Source: Alphaproteobacteria bacterium | GTDB taxonomy: Bacteria > Pseudomonadota > Alphaproteobacteria > Micropepsales > Micropepsaceae | Direction of reading: 5' to 3' | Length of the DNA stretch: 64,000 nt | NCBI GenBank assembly: GCA_947474565.1 | Contig: CANJIS010000008.1 | Location: forward strand, 1-64,000 | In this document: one piece after another, positions 43,961 to 57,023 of the stretch | How the letters are laid out: the number at the start of each line of letters is the position of its first letter | How positions within the stretch are numbered: the stretch's first letter is position 1 | Made by a program: the position numbers and the translations under genes | Notes under the pieces: generated by a model | Seen by the model: only the letters and a program-made list of their open reading frames with translations | The model's database searches: none | Told to the model about the DNA's origin: nothing

Positions 43961-45538
43961 GTGGACCAGTATGTGAACGGCCGCTCGCGGCTTTCTTTGC
44001 GCAACCGCACGCAGCGATTGGGCGCCAAGCTGGCGACCACCGATGGCCGCTGGGCGCTGGTTTCTTCTTCGATGACCTTACTGGTGGCGGGCGCCGTCGG
44101 CTGGATGGCGCTGGGCACCATGCCCCAGGCCCCCGCGGTGCGCACCAATCGCACCGCCCTTCCCTATGAATTGTTCCTGAAGCTGGTGCGGGCCGGTGGC
44201 GCGCGGCAGCTTGCATCCATCGCGCCGCAATTCGCGCCCCCGCCGGAAACCCGGGCCCCTGAAATCCCCGATGTGGAAACGCGCAGCGTGACGCTGGATT
44301 CCGGCGACACATTGGCGGGCGCCATGGAAGATGCCGGTGTTTCCAAAACCGACGCCAATGCCGTGATCCTCGCCCTGGGCAAGGGCTTCAATCCCCGCAC
44401 CCTGAAGGCGGGCATGAGTCTGGACATCACCTATAACGTCGCCATGATTGATGCCACCGGCGCCCCGCCCGCGCCCAAGACCACCGTGGTGATGGTCAAT
44501 CGCAAGCCGGTGACCGTGCCGGTGGAAGAAGACAGCGGCGCCGACGCCAAGGAAACTTTGTCCGAGCCGATATCGCGGCTGCTGTCGCTGCATTTCTCGC
44601 CGACCATCGAGCAAGAGATCACGGTTACCCGCGATCTGTCCGGCGCCTTCACCGCCCGCACCGACCAGAAAGAGTTGAACGTCCATCATCACAGGGCCGG
44701 GGCCACCATCGATTCCAGCCTTTATCTCGCCGGCATGCAGGCTGGCATTCCCGCCGACATCGTGGTCGAGATGATCCGGATGTTCTCCTACAAGGTGGAC
44801 TTCCAGCGCGATCTGCAGCCGGGTGACAGCTTCGAAGTCTATTACGATTATTACTACACGCCGGAAAATCAGCCGGCGAAGATCGGCAACATTTCCTATG
44901 CCCGCATGCATCTCAGCGGCAAGGACATCGTGCTCTATCGCTATGCTCCGCGCGCCGATGAGTCCGGCGACTATTTCGATCCCAAGGGCCAATCGGCCAA
45001 GGGCATGCTGATGAAGACGCCGGTGGACGGCGCGCGCATTTCATCCGGCTTCGGATCGCGCTTCCATCCCGTGCTGGGCTTCACCCGCATGCACAAGGGC
45101 GTGGACTTTGCAGTGCCCAAGGGAACGCCAGTGATGGCGGCGGGCGCGGGCACCGTCAGCTTCATGGGCTGGGCCAATGGCTATGGCAATTTCGTGGTGA
45201 TCAATCACACCAACGGTTATGCCACCGCTTATGGGCATCTATCGCGTTTTGCGCCCGGCATGCGCCGCGGCGCGCATGTCTCCCAGGGCTCGGTCTTCGC
45301 CTATAGCGGCATGACCGGCCTGGCCACCGGCCCGCACCTGCATTACGAAATCCGCGTCAATGGCGGCCAGGTCAATCCGCTGCGGGTGAAGATCGCCGAT
45401 GGCCGCCAGCTGGGCGGCGCCGAACTGCGCGCCTTCCTGCAGGAACGCCTGAAGATGGATCACCTTCTGGCCTCGACCCCGCTCGAGACCAAGGTTGCCG
45501 ATGTCAGCACCGATCTGCGCCAGGCGCGCGTAAAATAA
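43961..45538 (+). CDS. M23 family (LytM) peptidoglycan endopeptidase
   Basis: 525 residues from a GTG. An N-terminal cytoplasmic basic stretch and transmembrane helix (about 36-52, SSSMTLLVAGAVGWMALG) precede an OapA/LysM-like region (SVTLDSGDTLAGAMEDAGVSK) and a C-terminal M23 domain (about 360-465: GFGSRFHPVLGFTRMHKGVDFAV, HLHYEIRVNGG). Zinc ligands H and D are in MHKGVDF, and H in GPHLHYE, so it is probably catalytically active in peptidoglycan turnover. Its 3' end forms an inverted repeat. Confidence 0.92.
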   Translation: MDQYVNGRSRLSLRNRTQRLGAKLATTDGRWALVSSSMTLLVAGAVGWMALGTMPQAPAVRTNRTALPYELFLKLVRAGGARQLASIAPQFAPPPETRAPEIPDVETRSVTLDSGDTLAGAMEDAGVSKTDANAVILALGKGFNPRTLKAGMSLDITYNVAMIDATGAPPAPKTTVVMVNRKPVTVPVEEDSGADAKETLSEPISRLLSLHFSPTIEQEITVTRDLSGAFTARTDQKELNVHHHRAGATIDSSLYLAGMQAGIPADIVVEMIRMFSYKVDFQRDLQPGDSFEVYYDYYYTPENQPAKIGNISYARMHLSGKDIVLYRYAPRADESGDYFDPKGQSAKGMLMKTPVDGARISSGFGSRFHPVLGFTRMHKGVDFAVPKGTPVMAAGAGTVSFMGWANGYGNFVVINHTNGYATAYGHLSRFAPGMRRGAHVSQGSVFAYSGMTGLATGPHLHYEIRVNGGQVNPLRVKIADGRQLGGAELRAFLQERLKMDHLLASTPLETKVADVSTDLRQARVK

Positions 45539-45579
45539 CGCTCGCGTTATTTTGCGAGCGTCCCCGCGAAGGCGGGGAC
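45538..45579. repeat. Paired hairpins between convergent M23 and clpB genes
   Basis: ACGCTCGC/GCGAGCGT (8-base loop) is followed at once by GTCCCCGC-GAAG-GCGGGGAC. The second matches a widespread alphaproteobacterial REP-like sequence. The first can alternatively pair CGTAAAATAACG with a nearby inverted copy, including the M23 stop codon. Probably a bidirectional terminator for both genes. Confidence 0.65.
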
Positions 45580-45605
45580 CCAGAATAAAAGAGCCAAGTA
45601 GCGCC

Positions 45606-48236
<2,631 letters not shown>

Positions 48237-48307
48237 TCTGTCTCCGGCCTGCCCCGGCTGGGCGCAGGATATTAGGTACGACCCCGTTAAGGCGTCGTTC
48301 CCGGAGG

Positions 48308-48336
48308 ATATGGGAAGGTAGAACCGCCCCTGCAAG
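48308..48336 (-). promoter_or_regulatory. RpoH (sigma-32)-type heat-shock promoter of clpB
   Basis: On the minus strand CTTGCAG is followed after 14 bases by TCCCATAT, close to the sigma-32 consensus CTTGAAA-N14-CCCCATNT (one mismatch in the -10 element). It lies about 70 bases before the clpB ATG, downstream of the DUF4167 terminator. Confidence 0.75.
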
Positions 48337-48352
48337 GTGAGGCAGGACCCTA

Positions 48353-48375
48353 AAAAAGCTCCAGTGGAGCTTTTT
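48353..48375 (-). terminator. Intrinsic terminator after DUF4167 gene
   Basis: AAAAAGCTCC-ACT-GGAGCTTTTT on the minus strand, a 10-base stem with A and T tracts on both sides, so it could act in both directions. It separates DUF4167 from clpB. Confidence 0.88.
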
Positions 48376-48417
48376 CCGGCCGAACGATTTCCGGCAAAAT
48401 TAAGGGTTTAAGGCGAG

Positions 48418-48900
48418 TTAGTTGACCTCGGCCTCGTCGCCCTCTTCCTCGCCCTGCCCGCTGTCATTGAGCGAGAAGGACGGGCCGCTGCCCGGCTGGG
48501 GCTGCTGAGGCTGTTGCGGCTGGCCCTGCTGCTGAGGCAAGGGCTGGCCATTCGCATCCAGGGGGCGCGGATTCTGCGCCGCCTGCTGGGCGGCGTATTG
48601 AGCCTGCTGGGCCTGCTGCGCCGCCATGATGCGGAAGTAATGCTCGGCATGCTGCAGGTAATTCTCAGCGGTGACGCGGTCGCCTGAGCTGTTGGAATCG
48701 CGCGCCAGCTGGAGATACTTTTCATAAACATGGGCGGCCGAGCCGCGAATCTTCACTTCCGGGCCGGACGAGTCGAAAGTGCGGTTGGGGTTGAAGCCAC
48801 CACCGCCGCCGCCACCACCGCCGCCATTATTGCTGCCGCCGCCGCCACCGCCGCCACCATTGTTGTGCGGTCTGCGGCCACCTCTACGAGAGCGCTTCAC
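48418..48900 (-). CDS. DUF4167 protein with glycine-rich N-terminus
   Basis: 160 residues from a GTG. A basic start (MKRSRRGGRRPHNNG) and two long poly-Gly runs (about 16-35) resemble RNA-binding low-complexity regions. The DUF4167 core (SSGPEVKIRGSAAHVYEKYLQLARDSNSSGDRVTAENYLQHAEHYFRI) is followed by a Gln/Pro-rich and acidic tail. Function is unknown, though it is conserved between prmC and clpB across alphaproteobacteria. The 222-base spacer to prmC holds a GCCGCC/GGCGGC hairpin (49005-49022) and no gene. Confidence 0.9.
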   Translation of the reverse strand: MKRSRRGGRRPHNNGGGGGGGGSNNGGGGGGGGGGFNPNRTFDSSGPEVKIRGSAAHVYEKYLQLARDSNSSGDRVTAENYLQHAEHYFRIMAAQQAQQAQYAAQQAAQNPRPLDANGQPLPQQQGQPQQPQQPQPGSGPSFSLNDSGQGEEEGDEAEVN

Positions 48901-49122
48901 GTTAGCCCCATTATTGTAATTGCCCAGTGTGTTTTTCCTTCACGCGCGGACGCTCGCAATCGAGCTGATACAGCGCGGTGCAAACTTCGTTTTAGAGTCC
49001 CCTGGCCGCCTTTTCTGGCGGCGCCTGCCGTCCGCTTTTCGCGAAAACGGCTGGAATCTCTCGATCCCGACGCACCCAACCTAAGCGATAGGGGCGGCTT
49101 TTCCAAGGCCCGATAGGGTTTT

Positions 49123-49953
49123 TCAGGCCTTTTCCAGCACCAAAGCCCTTGGAATCCCGGCCAGATCGGGGGTAATGCGACGGACCGTCAGGCCGGAATC
49201 CCGGAACAAAAGTTCCATTTCTGCGGCCTGTCCGGCCCCTATCTCCAAAATTGCCTGCCCTTGGCTTTTCAGCAACCGCGGCAATAGCCGGGCCAGCGCG
49301 CGATAGGCATCCAGGCCGTCGGCGCCGCCATCCAAAGCCGCGTGCGGCTCGTGATCTGCCACATCCGGCTCCAGCCCGGCGATGTCACCGGCGGGAATGT
49401 AGGGCGGGTTGCTGAAGATAAGATCGAAGCTGTTTTCAGGCGCCGTGCCCCAATCGGCGTGGCGGATTTCGGCGCGGTCCAGCATCAGGCGCTGGGCGTT
49501 CAGCTTGGCCCAGGGATAGGCCGCATCCGACAATTCAAATCCGATGCCGCTGGCATTGGGAAATTCCTTGAGCGCCGCGATCAGAAGAATGCCCGACCCT
49601 GCCCCAAGATCAGCGATCCGCAACGGCGCGTTGCGGTTGGGAAAAATCCGCAACGCTTCTTCGATCAGGGTTTCGCTGTCGGGGCGCGGCACCAGCACGC
49701 CGGGCCCGACCCGGAAATCCATGCTCCAGAATTCCTTGCGGCCGGTGATATAGGCCGAAGGCTCCCGCGCCGCCCGCCGCGCCACCAGGCCTTCAAACGC
49801 CAAGGCCTGTTCGTGTGTCGGGTTGATGGCGCCAAGGGTTTCGTCGCGCGTAACGCCCAGAGCATGGGCCAGAAGCAGCCGGGCTTCGGCGCGCGGGCTT
49901 TCAATCCCCGCATCCGCCAGCCTTTTGGCTGCTTCGTCTAGGGTCACGCCCAT
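49123..49953 (-). CDS. prmC: Release factor glutamine methyltransferase
   Basis: Methylates the GGQ glutamine of release factors; 276 residues from ATG 49953, eight bases after prfA's stop. N-terminal helical domain, SAM motif ADLGAGSGILLIAA and the catalytic NPPY (IFSNPPYIPAGD). The longer track ORF reads into prfA in another frame. Coupled to its substrate gene prfA. Confidence 0.95.
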   Translation of the reverse strand: MGVTLDEAAKRLADAGIESPRAEARLLLAHALGVTRDETLGAINPTHEQALAFEGLVARRAAREPSAYITGRKEFWSMDFRVGPGVLVPRPDSETLIEEALRIFPNRNAPLRIADLGAGSGILLIAALKEFPNASGIGFELSDAAYPWAKLNAQRLMLDRAEIRHADWGTAPENSFDLIFSNPPYIPAGDIAGLEPDVADHEPHAALDGGADGLDAYRALARLLPRLLKSQGQAILEIGAGQAAEMELLFRDSGLTVRRITPDLAGIPRALVLEKA

Positions 49954-49960
49954 CTTCCTA

Positions 49961-51043
49961 TCAAGAATCCGCCGCTTCGAATTCCGCCAGCCGGTCAGCC
50001 TGATCCTGGGTAACCAGCGCGTCCACGATCTGCCCGAGTTCATCGCCGGCGACGATCCGTGACAGGTTATAAAGCGTCAGGTTGATGCGATGGTCTGTCA
50101 CGCGCCCTTGCGGATAATTGTACGTGCGTATGCGCTCACTGCGGTCACCGGACCCCACCAGACTTTTGCGCTCACTGGCGCGGGCGGAATCGACGCGCTT
50201 GCGTTCTGCGTCAAACAGCTTGGCCTTCAGCATCATCATCGCCTTGGCCTTGTTCTTGTGCTGGGATTTTTCTTCCTGCATCGCCACAACAGTATTGGTG
50301 GGAAGATGGGTGATGCGCACAGCACTGTCGGTTTTGTTGACGTGCTGGCCGCCCGCGCCCTGCGCCCGGTACGTGTCGATCCGAAGATCCTTGTCGTTGA
50401 TCTCGATGTCCACATCCTCGGCTTCCGGCAGCACCGCCACCGTGGCCGCTGAGGTGTGGATGCGGCCCTGGTTTTCCGTCGCCGGAACGCGCTGAACCCG
50501 GTGCACGCCGCTTTCAAATTTCAGCTTGGCGTAGACGCCGCGGCCTTCCACTTCCAGCACCGCATCCTTGTAGCCGCCCAGATCGCTCTCGGAGAGCGAC
50601 ATGATTTCGGTTTTCCAGCCCTGCAATCCGCAATAACGCTGATACATGCCCAGCAGATCGGCGGCGAACAACGCCGCTTCATCGCCGCCGGTACCGGCAC
50701 GGATTTCGACAATGGCCGAGGATTCATCCGCCGCGTCGCGCGGCAGAAGCTGAATCTTCAATTGCTGGTCCAGCTCCGTCAATTGCTGGCGCAGATCGGC
50801 GCGCTCCTGTTCCGCCAGCGAGCGCATTTCGGAATCCCCGGCGGGATCGGCGATCAGGGCCTCGGTGTCTTCCAGCTGAGTCTGGGCCTGGCGATAGGCG
50901 CGCGCGCTTTCGATTACCGGCGCCAGCTCGGCATGTTCACGGGAGAGTTTGACAAAGGCCGCGCCAGCCGCGCCCGACGCCATTTCGCTTTCAATGGCGG
51001 AAAAACGGTCGAGCAGGCGCTCAAGCTTGGCAGCGGGGATCAT
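49961..51043 (-). CDS. prfA: Peptide chain release factor 1
   Basis: RF1 recognises UAA/UAG; 360 residues. GGQ motif in [18 protein letters not shown] and the PxT-type stop-recognition region upstream ([18 protein letters not shown]). Starts at ATG 51043. It forms an operon with prmC. In relatives hisS often precedes it after ispG; here only REP-like hairpins occupy that gap. Confidence 0.96.
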   Translation of the reverse strand: MIPAAKLERLLDRFSAIESEMASGAAGAAFVKLSREHAELAPVIESARAYRQAQTQLEDTEALIADPAGDSEMRSLAEQERADLRQQLTELDQQLKIQLLPRDAADESSAIVEIRAGTGGDEAALFAADLLGMYQRYCGLQGWKTEIMSLSESDLGGYKDAVLEVEGRGVYAKLKFESGVHRVQRVPATENQGRIHTSAATVAVLPEAEDVDIEINDKDLRIDTYRAQGAGGQHVNKTDSAVRITHLPTNTVVAMQEEKSQHKNKAKAMMMLKAKLFDAERKRVDSARASERKSLVGSGDRSERIRTYNYPQGRVTDHRINLTLYNLSRIVAGDELGQIVDALVTQDQADRLAEFEAADS

Positions 51044-51054
51044 TGTCTTTTGTC

Positions 51055-51130
51055 ATGGCCGGGCTTGACCCGGCCATCCATTTTTATCGAAAAAAGATTG
51101 CGGCCTGGGTGGCCGCCTCGGCGGGCGGCC
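51055..51130. repeat. REP-like hairpins between ispG and prfA
   Basis: ATGGCCGGG/CCCGGCCAT with loop CTTGA (51055-51077) and GGCCGCC/GGCGGCC with a 6-base loop (51111-51130). The first, with GTC before it, matches a repeat common in alphaproteobacterial intergenic DNA. A T-run follows the first on the plus strand only. Confidence 0.7.
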
Positions 51131-51135
51131 ATGGA

Positions 51136-52275
51136 CTACTGCGCGGCTTCAAGCGGCTCCGACGTACCATTGCGGGTCGCTTCGATTTCGGCGGCCTTCT
51201 TCTCGCAAAGCTCCACCACATGCTCGACCAGGTCTTCATTGCCGAGCTTGTAGGCGGGTTTGCCGTTCAGATAGATCATGCCATGGCCCTTTCCGGCGCC
51301 GCCGCCGGTAAAGGCCAGATCGGTTTCCTTGGCTTCGCCCGGGCCATTGACGACACAGCCGATGATGGACAGCGACATGGGTGTGGCGATGTGCTTCAGC
51401 CGTTCTTCCAGCGTCTTCACGGTGTCGATGACGTTGAAACCCTGGCGGGCGCAGGACGGGCAGGAAACAATGTTGACGCCACGATGGCGCAGATTGAGCG
51501 ACTTGAGAATATCGAAGCCCACGCGAACTTCTTCCACCGGATCGGCGGACAGCGAGACGCGGATGGTGTCGCCGATGCCGCTCCACAAGAGCATGCCCAT
51601 GCCGATGGAGGATTTCACCGTGCCGGAAATCATGCCGCCGGCTTCGGTGATGCCGACATGCAGCGGACAATCAATCGCTTCCGACAGGGCCTGATAGGCG
51701 GCCACCGCCAGGAACGGGTCCGACGCCTTCACCGAAATCTTGTATTCGCGGAAATCCAGGTCATCGAGAATTTTGGCGTGGTTCAACGCGCTCTCGACCA
51801 TCGCTTCGGGGCAAGGCTCGCCATACTTTTCAAGCAGGTCGGCTTCGAGCGAACCGGCATTGACGCCGATGCGCATGGAGCAGCCATGATCCTTGGCTGC
51901 CTGAACGACTTCGCGCACCCGCGCGGGTGAACCGATATTGCCGGGATTGATGCGCAGGCAGGCCGCACCGTTCACCGCCGCCTCGATGGCGCGCTTATAG
52001 TGAAAATGAATATCGGCCACGACCGGAATGGCGGAGGCCTTGGTGATGGCCTTCATCACCGCGGTGGCGTCTTCGTCCGGGCAGGACACGCGCACGATAT
52101 CGGCGCCGGCCTCTTCGATCTGGCGGATCTGATCAATGGTGGCGCGCGAATCACCGGTGATGGTGTTGGTCATGGTCTGGACCGTAATCGGCGAGTCGCC
52201 GCCGACCGGCACTTTGCCGACCATGATTTGGCGCGATTTGCGCCGATGAATGTCGCGATAGGCCCGAACGCTCAT
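51136..52275 (-). CDS. ispG: 4-hydroxy-3-methylbut-2-enyl diphosphate synthase
   Basis: [4Fe-4S] enzyme of the MEP isoprenoid pathway, converting MEcPP (made by IspDF of this window) to HMBPP. 379 residues; cluster cysteines in [11 protein letters not shown] and [19 protein letters not shown]-barrel start [15 protein letters not shown]. It follows rodZ by nine bases. Confidence 0.96.
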   Translation of the reverse strand: MSVRAYRDIHRRKSRQIMVGKVPVGGDSPITVQTMTNTITGDSRATIDQIRQIEEAGADIVRVSCPDEDATAVMKAITKASAIPVVADIHFHYKRAIEAAVNGAACLRINPGNIGSPARVREVVQAAKDHGCSMRIGVNAGSLEADLLEKYGEPCPEAMVESALNHAKILDDLDFREYKISVKASDPFLAVAAYQALSEAIDCPLHVGITEAGGMISGTVKSSIGMGMLLWSGIGDTIRVSLSADPVEEVRVGFDILKSLNLRHRGVNIVSCPSCARQGFNVIDTVKTLEERLKHIATPMSLSIIGCVVNGPGEAKETDLAFTGGGAGKGHGMIYLNGKPAYKLGNEDLVEHVVELCEKKAAEIEATRNGTSEPLEAAQ

Positions 52276-52284
52276 AAGGCTTCC

Positions 52285-53217
52285 TTAGCGGGTGTTAAAC
52301 CGATCGACAAGCGAGGGCGGGTCCAAAGAAACACGGCCCAGAACTTGGCTGTTTTGCCCCACTCTTCCCATATCTTTGCCGTCCACCAGGATATTCAAGG
52401 CCCCCGCATCGGCAACCGCCAGGGACAGTCCGGGCACGGACGGCACGTCATACGAATCACCGGGGCTCAAATCGCGGTTGGCGTAGATGGCGCCATCCGC
52501 GCCCTTGATGGTGATACGGGTGGCGGTGCGGGCGTGCAGCACGACTCGCGAATTGGCGTTGACGGTTACGTTACCCTGGCCGCTGGCATTGATCGCCAAA
52601 ACGGCCGGAATGGGCGTGGCGCTTTGCGACGGCGTTACCACAGCCGTCTTGGGTGGCGCGGGAGGTGTGGGAGCGGCCTGATTGGCGGCAGGCGGGGTCA
52701 CGGCGCTGCTACCCGCGGCAGGTGCGGGTGGCACGGCCTGGGGCGCGGTGCCCGCCGACAGCAGATGCCAGACGCCGTAAATCAAAGCCAATCCCACGAT
52801 GCCGGCAACAATGCGCCAGCCTTGCGGCAAGCGGCGCGATTCATCGTCATGCAGATTTGAATCGGTGGGGACGTGCTCTTCGCGACGGCCGGAAATTTCC
52901 TGCTTGTAGCGTTCGACAGTCTCGTTCACGCCCAAGCCAAGATATTGCGCGTAGGAACGCACAAAGCCGATCGCATAAGTCTTGCCCGGCAGATTGCCGA
53001 AATTGTCTTCCTCGACGGCTTCGAGATGGTCCTTGCGGATTTTCAGGGCGCGCGAAACGGTGGCTAGGTCATCGCCACGGCGCAAGCGCGCGGCCCGCAG
53101 ATTCTGCCCCACGGTTTCCAGCGGCGACTCGCTGTCGCCGGATATCTCGCGCAGATGGATACGGCGGCGGCTCGCGCCACCGTCATCGTCCAAACCGATC
53201 TGCGTCACCTTGGTCAT
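52285..53217 (-). CDS. rodZ: RodZ-like cytoskeletal/transcription protein (HTH + DUF4115)
   Basis: 310 residues: cytoplasmic Cro-type HTH (about 34-105; VGQNLRAARLRRGDDLATVSRALKI, ALKIRKDHLEAVEEDN), transmembrane helix (about 135-152, IVAGIVGLALIYGVWHLL), a Pro/Ala-rich periplasmic linker, and a DUF4115 beta domain (about 225-305). RodZ links MreB to the cell-wall elongation machinery. Its place before ispG is conserved. Confidence 0.9.
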   Translation of the reverse strand: MTKVTQIGLDDDGGASRRRIHLREISGDSESPLETVGQNLRAARLRRGDDLATVSRALKIRKDHLEAVEEDNFGNLPGKTYAIGFVRSYAQYLGLGVNETVERYKQEISGRREEHVPTDSNLHDDESRRLPQGWRIVAGIVGLALIYGVWHLLSAGTAPQAVPPAPAAGSSAVTPPAANQAAPTPPAPPKTAVVTPSQSATPIPAVLAINASGQGNVTVNANSRVVLHARTATRITIKGADGAIYANRDLSPGDSYDVPSVPGLSLAVADAGALNILVDGKDMGRVGQNSQVLGRVSLDPPSLVDRFNTR

Positions 53218-53309
53218 TGGTCCGACGTGGAAAAATCCCGGGAAACCAGGATTTTACTCAACAAAATTGCCCCTGCGCGATCCTATCCGAAAAGGGCTGG
53301 CTAGAACAA

Positions 53310-53338
53310 CCTTCGCAACTGCGAAGGATCTCTTTTTT
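53310..53338. terminator. Hairpin between ptsP and rodZ
   Basis: CCTTCGC/GCGAAGG stem with loop AACT. On the plus strand it is followed by a six-T run; on the minus strand, the coding strand here, it is followed by TTGTTCT and lies about 10 bases past the ptsP stop. Probably the ptsP terminator, perhaps bidirectional. rodZ then needs its own promoter in 53218-53300. Confidence 0.6.
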
Positions 53339-53347
53339 GGTATTTGT

Positions 53348-55603
53348 CTATTTCAAGACAATTCCGCGTTCCGCCGCGAAAGCTGCCAGCCGGGTCCGCA
53401 AGGAATGGTCGGTCCGGCCGCATAACCGGTCCACAAAGTCGGAAACCTCCCCCAGATTGAGGCTTCGGATCATCATTTTGATGGGTCCGATCTGGCCGGG
53501 TTGCATGGACAAGGTGCGAAGACCCAGGCCCAGGAGCGCCATGGCGTCCAGCGGCCGGCCCGCCATCTCGCCACACAGCGAAAGATCGCCGCTGTTTTCG
53601 GCGGCGCTTTGCACGATCAGCCGGATCAGCGTCAGCGATGCCGGATTGAGGGAGTCGTAGCGCTTGGCCACACGCGGATTGGTGCGGTCGACGGCAAAGG
53701 CCAGCGACAGAAGATCGTTGGAACCGATGGAGACAAAATCGGCAGAGCGCATCAGCTGCGGCAGCATGAAGGCCAGCGCCGGCACTTCCAGCATGGCACC
53801 GACCAAGACCTGGGTCGGGCGGGTCTGGTGCAACAGCCGCGCCCGCTCCAGCTCGCGATCAATCAGGGCACGGCCGCGATTGAATTCATCCACATCCGAG
53901 ACCATCGGCAGCAGGATGCGCAGCGTGCGCCCCTGGGCCGCCACCAAGAGCGCGCGCACCTGGTAACGCAGCAGCGCCGGACGATCGAGCGCGATGCGGA
54001 TGGCGCGCCAGCCCAAGGCCGGGTTTTCTTCCCGCTCCCAGCGCGCATAAGGCAGCACCTTGTCGCCGCCCAGATCGAGCGTGCGGAACACCACGGGTTT
54101 GTCGCCCGCCGCGTCGAAAATGGATTTGTAGAACTGGGTTTGGTCGGCCAGGCGCGGCATGGTCTCGCCCAGCATGAATTGCAGTTCGGTGCGGAACAGC
54201 CCGATGCCGTCGGCGCCGGACTCAGCCAGATGCGGCATGTCGAATTCCAAACCGGCATTCATCATCAAGCGGATCGGCACGCCGTCTTTGGTGATCGCGG
54301 GCAATTCGCGGATGGCCGCAAAGCGGGCCTGGGCCTTCTGGCGCAGGGCGCGCTTTTCCTCAAAGGCGTTCAGGATTTCGGTCTGCGGACGAAGATGCAC
54401 TTCGCCGGTTTCGCCATCCACCGCGATGGCGTCGCCGCCGCGGGCATTGTCTGAAATGCCTTCCAGACCGGACACCATGGGCAGGCCCATGGAGCGGGCA
54501 ACAATGGCGACATGGCTGGTGGCGGCAGCGTCTTCCAGCGCCAAGGCCAGCAATTTCTCGCGGCCGTAATCGAGCAATTCCGCCGGGCCCATGTTTCGCG
54601 CCACCAGAATGGAGTCATGCGGCAAGACCTGGTGACCGCTCTCTCCGGTCAAGTGGCGCAGCAACCGCCGCGCCAGATCGTCGAAATCATGCGCCCGCTC
54701 GCGCAGGATGGGATCGCCAAGCCGCTGGACCCGAAGACGGGTTTCGTCCTGCACGCGCTCCACCGCCGCTTCGGCGGTAAGACCCGTGCGCACCGCATCG
54801 CGCATGCGCTGACGCCAGCCCTGGTCATAGGCGAACAAGCGATAGGCTTCGATCACTTCGCGGCCTTCGCCGGTCAGGTCGAGTTCCGAGGACATCAGCA
54901 TCTGGTCCACGGATTCCCGCAAACCGCCAATCGCCTCTTCCAGCCGCTTTAATTCTTCCACCGGATTGTCGGCGATCATGCGCTCGACTTTTACGCGCGG
55001 CTCATGCAGCACCACCCGCCCGCTGGCGACACCTTCCGACAGACCTTCGCCCATGAATTTGCGCGGCCGGTCGATCCGCAATTCCGGTTCGTCCAATTCG
55101 GCGATGTTGAAGAAGCCGCCTTGCGCCACCACTTCGGCCAGCACCATGGCCACGGTCTGCAGCGCTTCGACTTCTTCCTCGGCATAGACGCGCTCGGCCT
55201 TGTTCTGCACCGTGAGCACGCCGAATACCTGGCCGCCGCGCACAATCGGCACGCCCAGAAACGCCTTGAATGGGTCTTCGCCGGTTTCCGGGCGATAGGA
55301 AAAGTGCGGATCGGCGGGCGCGTCGGAAAGATTGACCGCCTCGGCGGTTTCGCTCACCAACCCGACCAGGCCCTCGCCTTCCTTCAGCCGCGTGTTGTGA
55401 ACGGCGGACCGGTTCAAGCCTTCGGTGGCATAAAGCTCCAGCAGCTTGCCGGCGCGGCGCAGATAGATGGAGCAGACTTCCGCCACCATATTGGAGGCGA
55501 TCACGGTGACCAGCTTGTCCAGCCGCATCTGGGCGGAGGTCTGCTCCGCCATGATCTCCCGCAGGCGGCGCAAAAGGACTCGGGGACCGCCGGCGGTGGG
55601 CAT
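53348..55603 (-). CDS. ptsP: Phosphoenolpyruvate-protein phosphotransferase PtsP (EI-Ntr)
   Basis: First enzyme of the nitrogen-related phosphotransfer chain; 751 residues from ATG 55603 (TTG one codon earlier in the track). N-terminal GAF domain (about 20-165), linker, phosphohistidine domain ([21 protein letters not shown]) and PEP-binding barrel ([52 protein letters not shown]). The GAF domain normally senses glutamine/2-oxoglutarate balance. It sits downstream of lysC. Confidence 0.95.
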   Translation of the reverse strand: MPTAGGPRVLLRRLREIMAEQTSAQMRLDKLVTVIASNMVAEVCSIYLRRAGKLLELYATEGLNRSAVHNTRLKEGEGLVGLVSETAEAVNLSDAPADPHFSYRPETGEDPFKAFLGVPIVRGGQVFGVLTVQNKAERVYAEEEVEALQTVAMVLAEVVAQGGFFNIAELDEPELRIDRPRKFMGEGLSEGVASGRVVLHEPRVKVERMIADNPVEELKRLEEAIGGLRESVDQMLMSSELDLTGEGREVIEAYRLFAYDQGWRQRMRDAVRTGLTAEAAVERVQDETRLRVQRLGDPILRERAHDFDDLARRLLRHLTGESGHQVLPHDSILVARNMGPAELLDYGREKLLALALEDAAATSHVAIVARSMGLPMVSGLEGISDNARGGDAIAVDGETGEVHLRPQTEILNAFEEKRALRQKAQARFAAIRELPAITKDGVPIRLMMNAGLEFDMPHLAESGADGIGLFRTELQFMLGETMPRLADQTQFYKSIFDAAGDKPVVFRTLDLGGDKVLPYARWEREENPALGWRAIRIALDRPALLRYQVRALLVAAQGRTLRILLPMVSDVDEFNRGRALIDRELERARLLHQTRPTQVLVGAMLEVPALAFMLPQLMRSADFVSIGSNDLLSLAFAVDRTNPRVAKRYDSLNPASLTLIRLIVQSAAENSGDLSLCGEMAGRPLDAMALLGLGLRTLSMQPGQIGPIKMMIRSLNLGEVSDFVDRLCGRTDHSLRTRLAAFAAERGIVLK

Positions 55604-55697
55604 CAAATCAATCCGTCTAATTCGGAGGCACTATAGACGGTCGCACGGCCGAACGGAAAACCGCTCCGCACTTGTCCTGGCCGATGCTCTGTATGAA

Positions 55698-56960
55698 TCA
55701 GGCGGCGTCCAACTCATAGGCGGAATGCAGAGCCCGGACCGCCAGTTCGACATATTCTTCGGCGATCAGCACGCTGACCTTGATCTCGGAGGTCGAGATC
55801 ACCTGGATATTGATGCCCTTGTCGGCCAGGGTGCGGAACATCATCTGCGCCACGCCGGGATGGGCGCGCATGCCGATACCGATAATGGACACTTTTGCAA
55901 CATTGGCGTCATGGGTGATGTCGCGATAGCCGATTTCAGCGGCGTGCTTTTCGATCGCCGCCAAAGCGCGCGACAGCTCGCTGCGCGACACGGTGAAGGT
56001 CAGGTCGGTCTTCTTGCCGTCTTCGGAGACATTCTGGACAATCATGTCGACATTGACGCCGCCATCCGCCAGCGGCCCGAAGATGGACGCGGCGATGCCG
56101 GGCCGATCCGGAATCCGGTGCAGGGTGATCTTGGCCTCGTCGCGGCTATAGGCAATGCCGGTGACCGGTTTCTTTTCCACGATGTCTTCCTCGTCGCAAA
56201 GCAATGTCCCGCCCACATCGGGCGTAAAGGTCGAAAGCACGCGGGTCGGAACCCGGTGCAACATGGCGATTTCCACCGAGCGGGTCTGCAAGACCTTGGC
56301 GCCCAGCGAAGCCATTTCCAGCATTTCTTCGAAGGCGATTTTCTCAAGCCGCCGCGCCTTCGGAACAATACGCGGATCGGTCGTATAGACGCCATCCACG
56401 TCGGTATAGATATCGCACCGGTCCGCCTTGATGCCGGCCGCCACCGCCACCGCGCTGGTGTCGGAACCGCCGCGGCCCAGCGTGGCGATACGGCTGCCCG
56501 GCGCCACACCCTGAAAGCCAGCCACAACCGCCACTTCGCCGCCTTCGACAGCGCGCTGCATATCGGTGGCGGGAACGCCTTCAATGCGGGCAGAGCCGTG
56601 CACCGCCGACGTGTTGATCGGAACCTGCCAGCCCATCCAGGAGCGGGCCTTTACGCCCATCGCATTGAGGGTGATGGCCAGAAGTCCCGACGTAATCTGT
56701 TCGCCGGCCGCAACCACGACGTCATATTCGCGCTGATCGGGGATCGCGAGCAGCACCTTGCCATCCGTACCTTCGACCGGCGGCCTGGCCGCGTCATTGG
56801 TCCAGCCGACCAGCTTGTTGGTCTCGCCCGCCATGGCGCTCACGACCACGGCAACCTTGTTGCCACGCTCCACCTCACGCTTCACCAGCGTCGCGACATG
56901 GCGGATACGGTCGATGTCTGCCACCGACGTGCCGCCGAATTTCATGGCTATGGTGGCCAT
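55698..56960 (-). CDS. lysC: Aspartate kinase
   Basis: First step of the lysine/threonine/methionine/diaminopimelate pathway; 420 residues. Catalytic motifs [50 protein letters not shown]; two C-terminal ACT domains (about 280-410) predict feedback control by lysine/threonine. A 94-base spacer leads to ptsP. Confidence 0.96.
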   Translation of the reverse strand: MATIAMKFGGTSVADIDRIRHVATLVKREVERGNKVAVVVSAMAGETNKLVGWTNDAARPPVEGTDGKVLLAIPDQREYDVVVAAGEQITSGLLAITLNAMGVKARSWMGWQVPINTSAVHGSARIEGVPATDMQRAVEGGEVAVVAGFQGVAPGSRIATLGRGGSDTSAVAVAAGIKADRCDIYTDVDGVYTTDPRIVPKARRLEKIAFEEMLEMASLGAKVLQTRSVEIAMLHRVPTRVLSTFTPDVGGTLLCDEEDIVEKKPVTGIAYSRDEAKITLHRIPDRPGIAASIFGPLADGGVNVDMIVQNVSEDGKKTDLTFTVSRSELSRALAAIEKHAAEIGYRDITHDANVAKVSIIGIGMRAHPGVAQMMFRTLADKGINIQVISTSEIKVSVLIAEEYVELAVRALHSAYELDAA

Positions 56961-57023
56961 ATTTGCCCCAAACTTTGCGGCGGCCTACATAAACGGGGTC
57001 GCCCCCCTTCTCAACCCTCGAAA

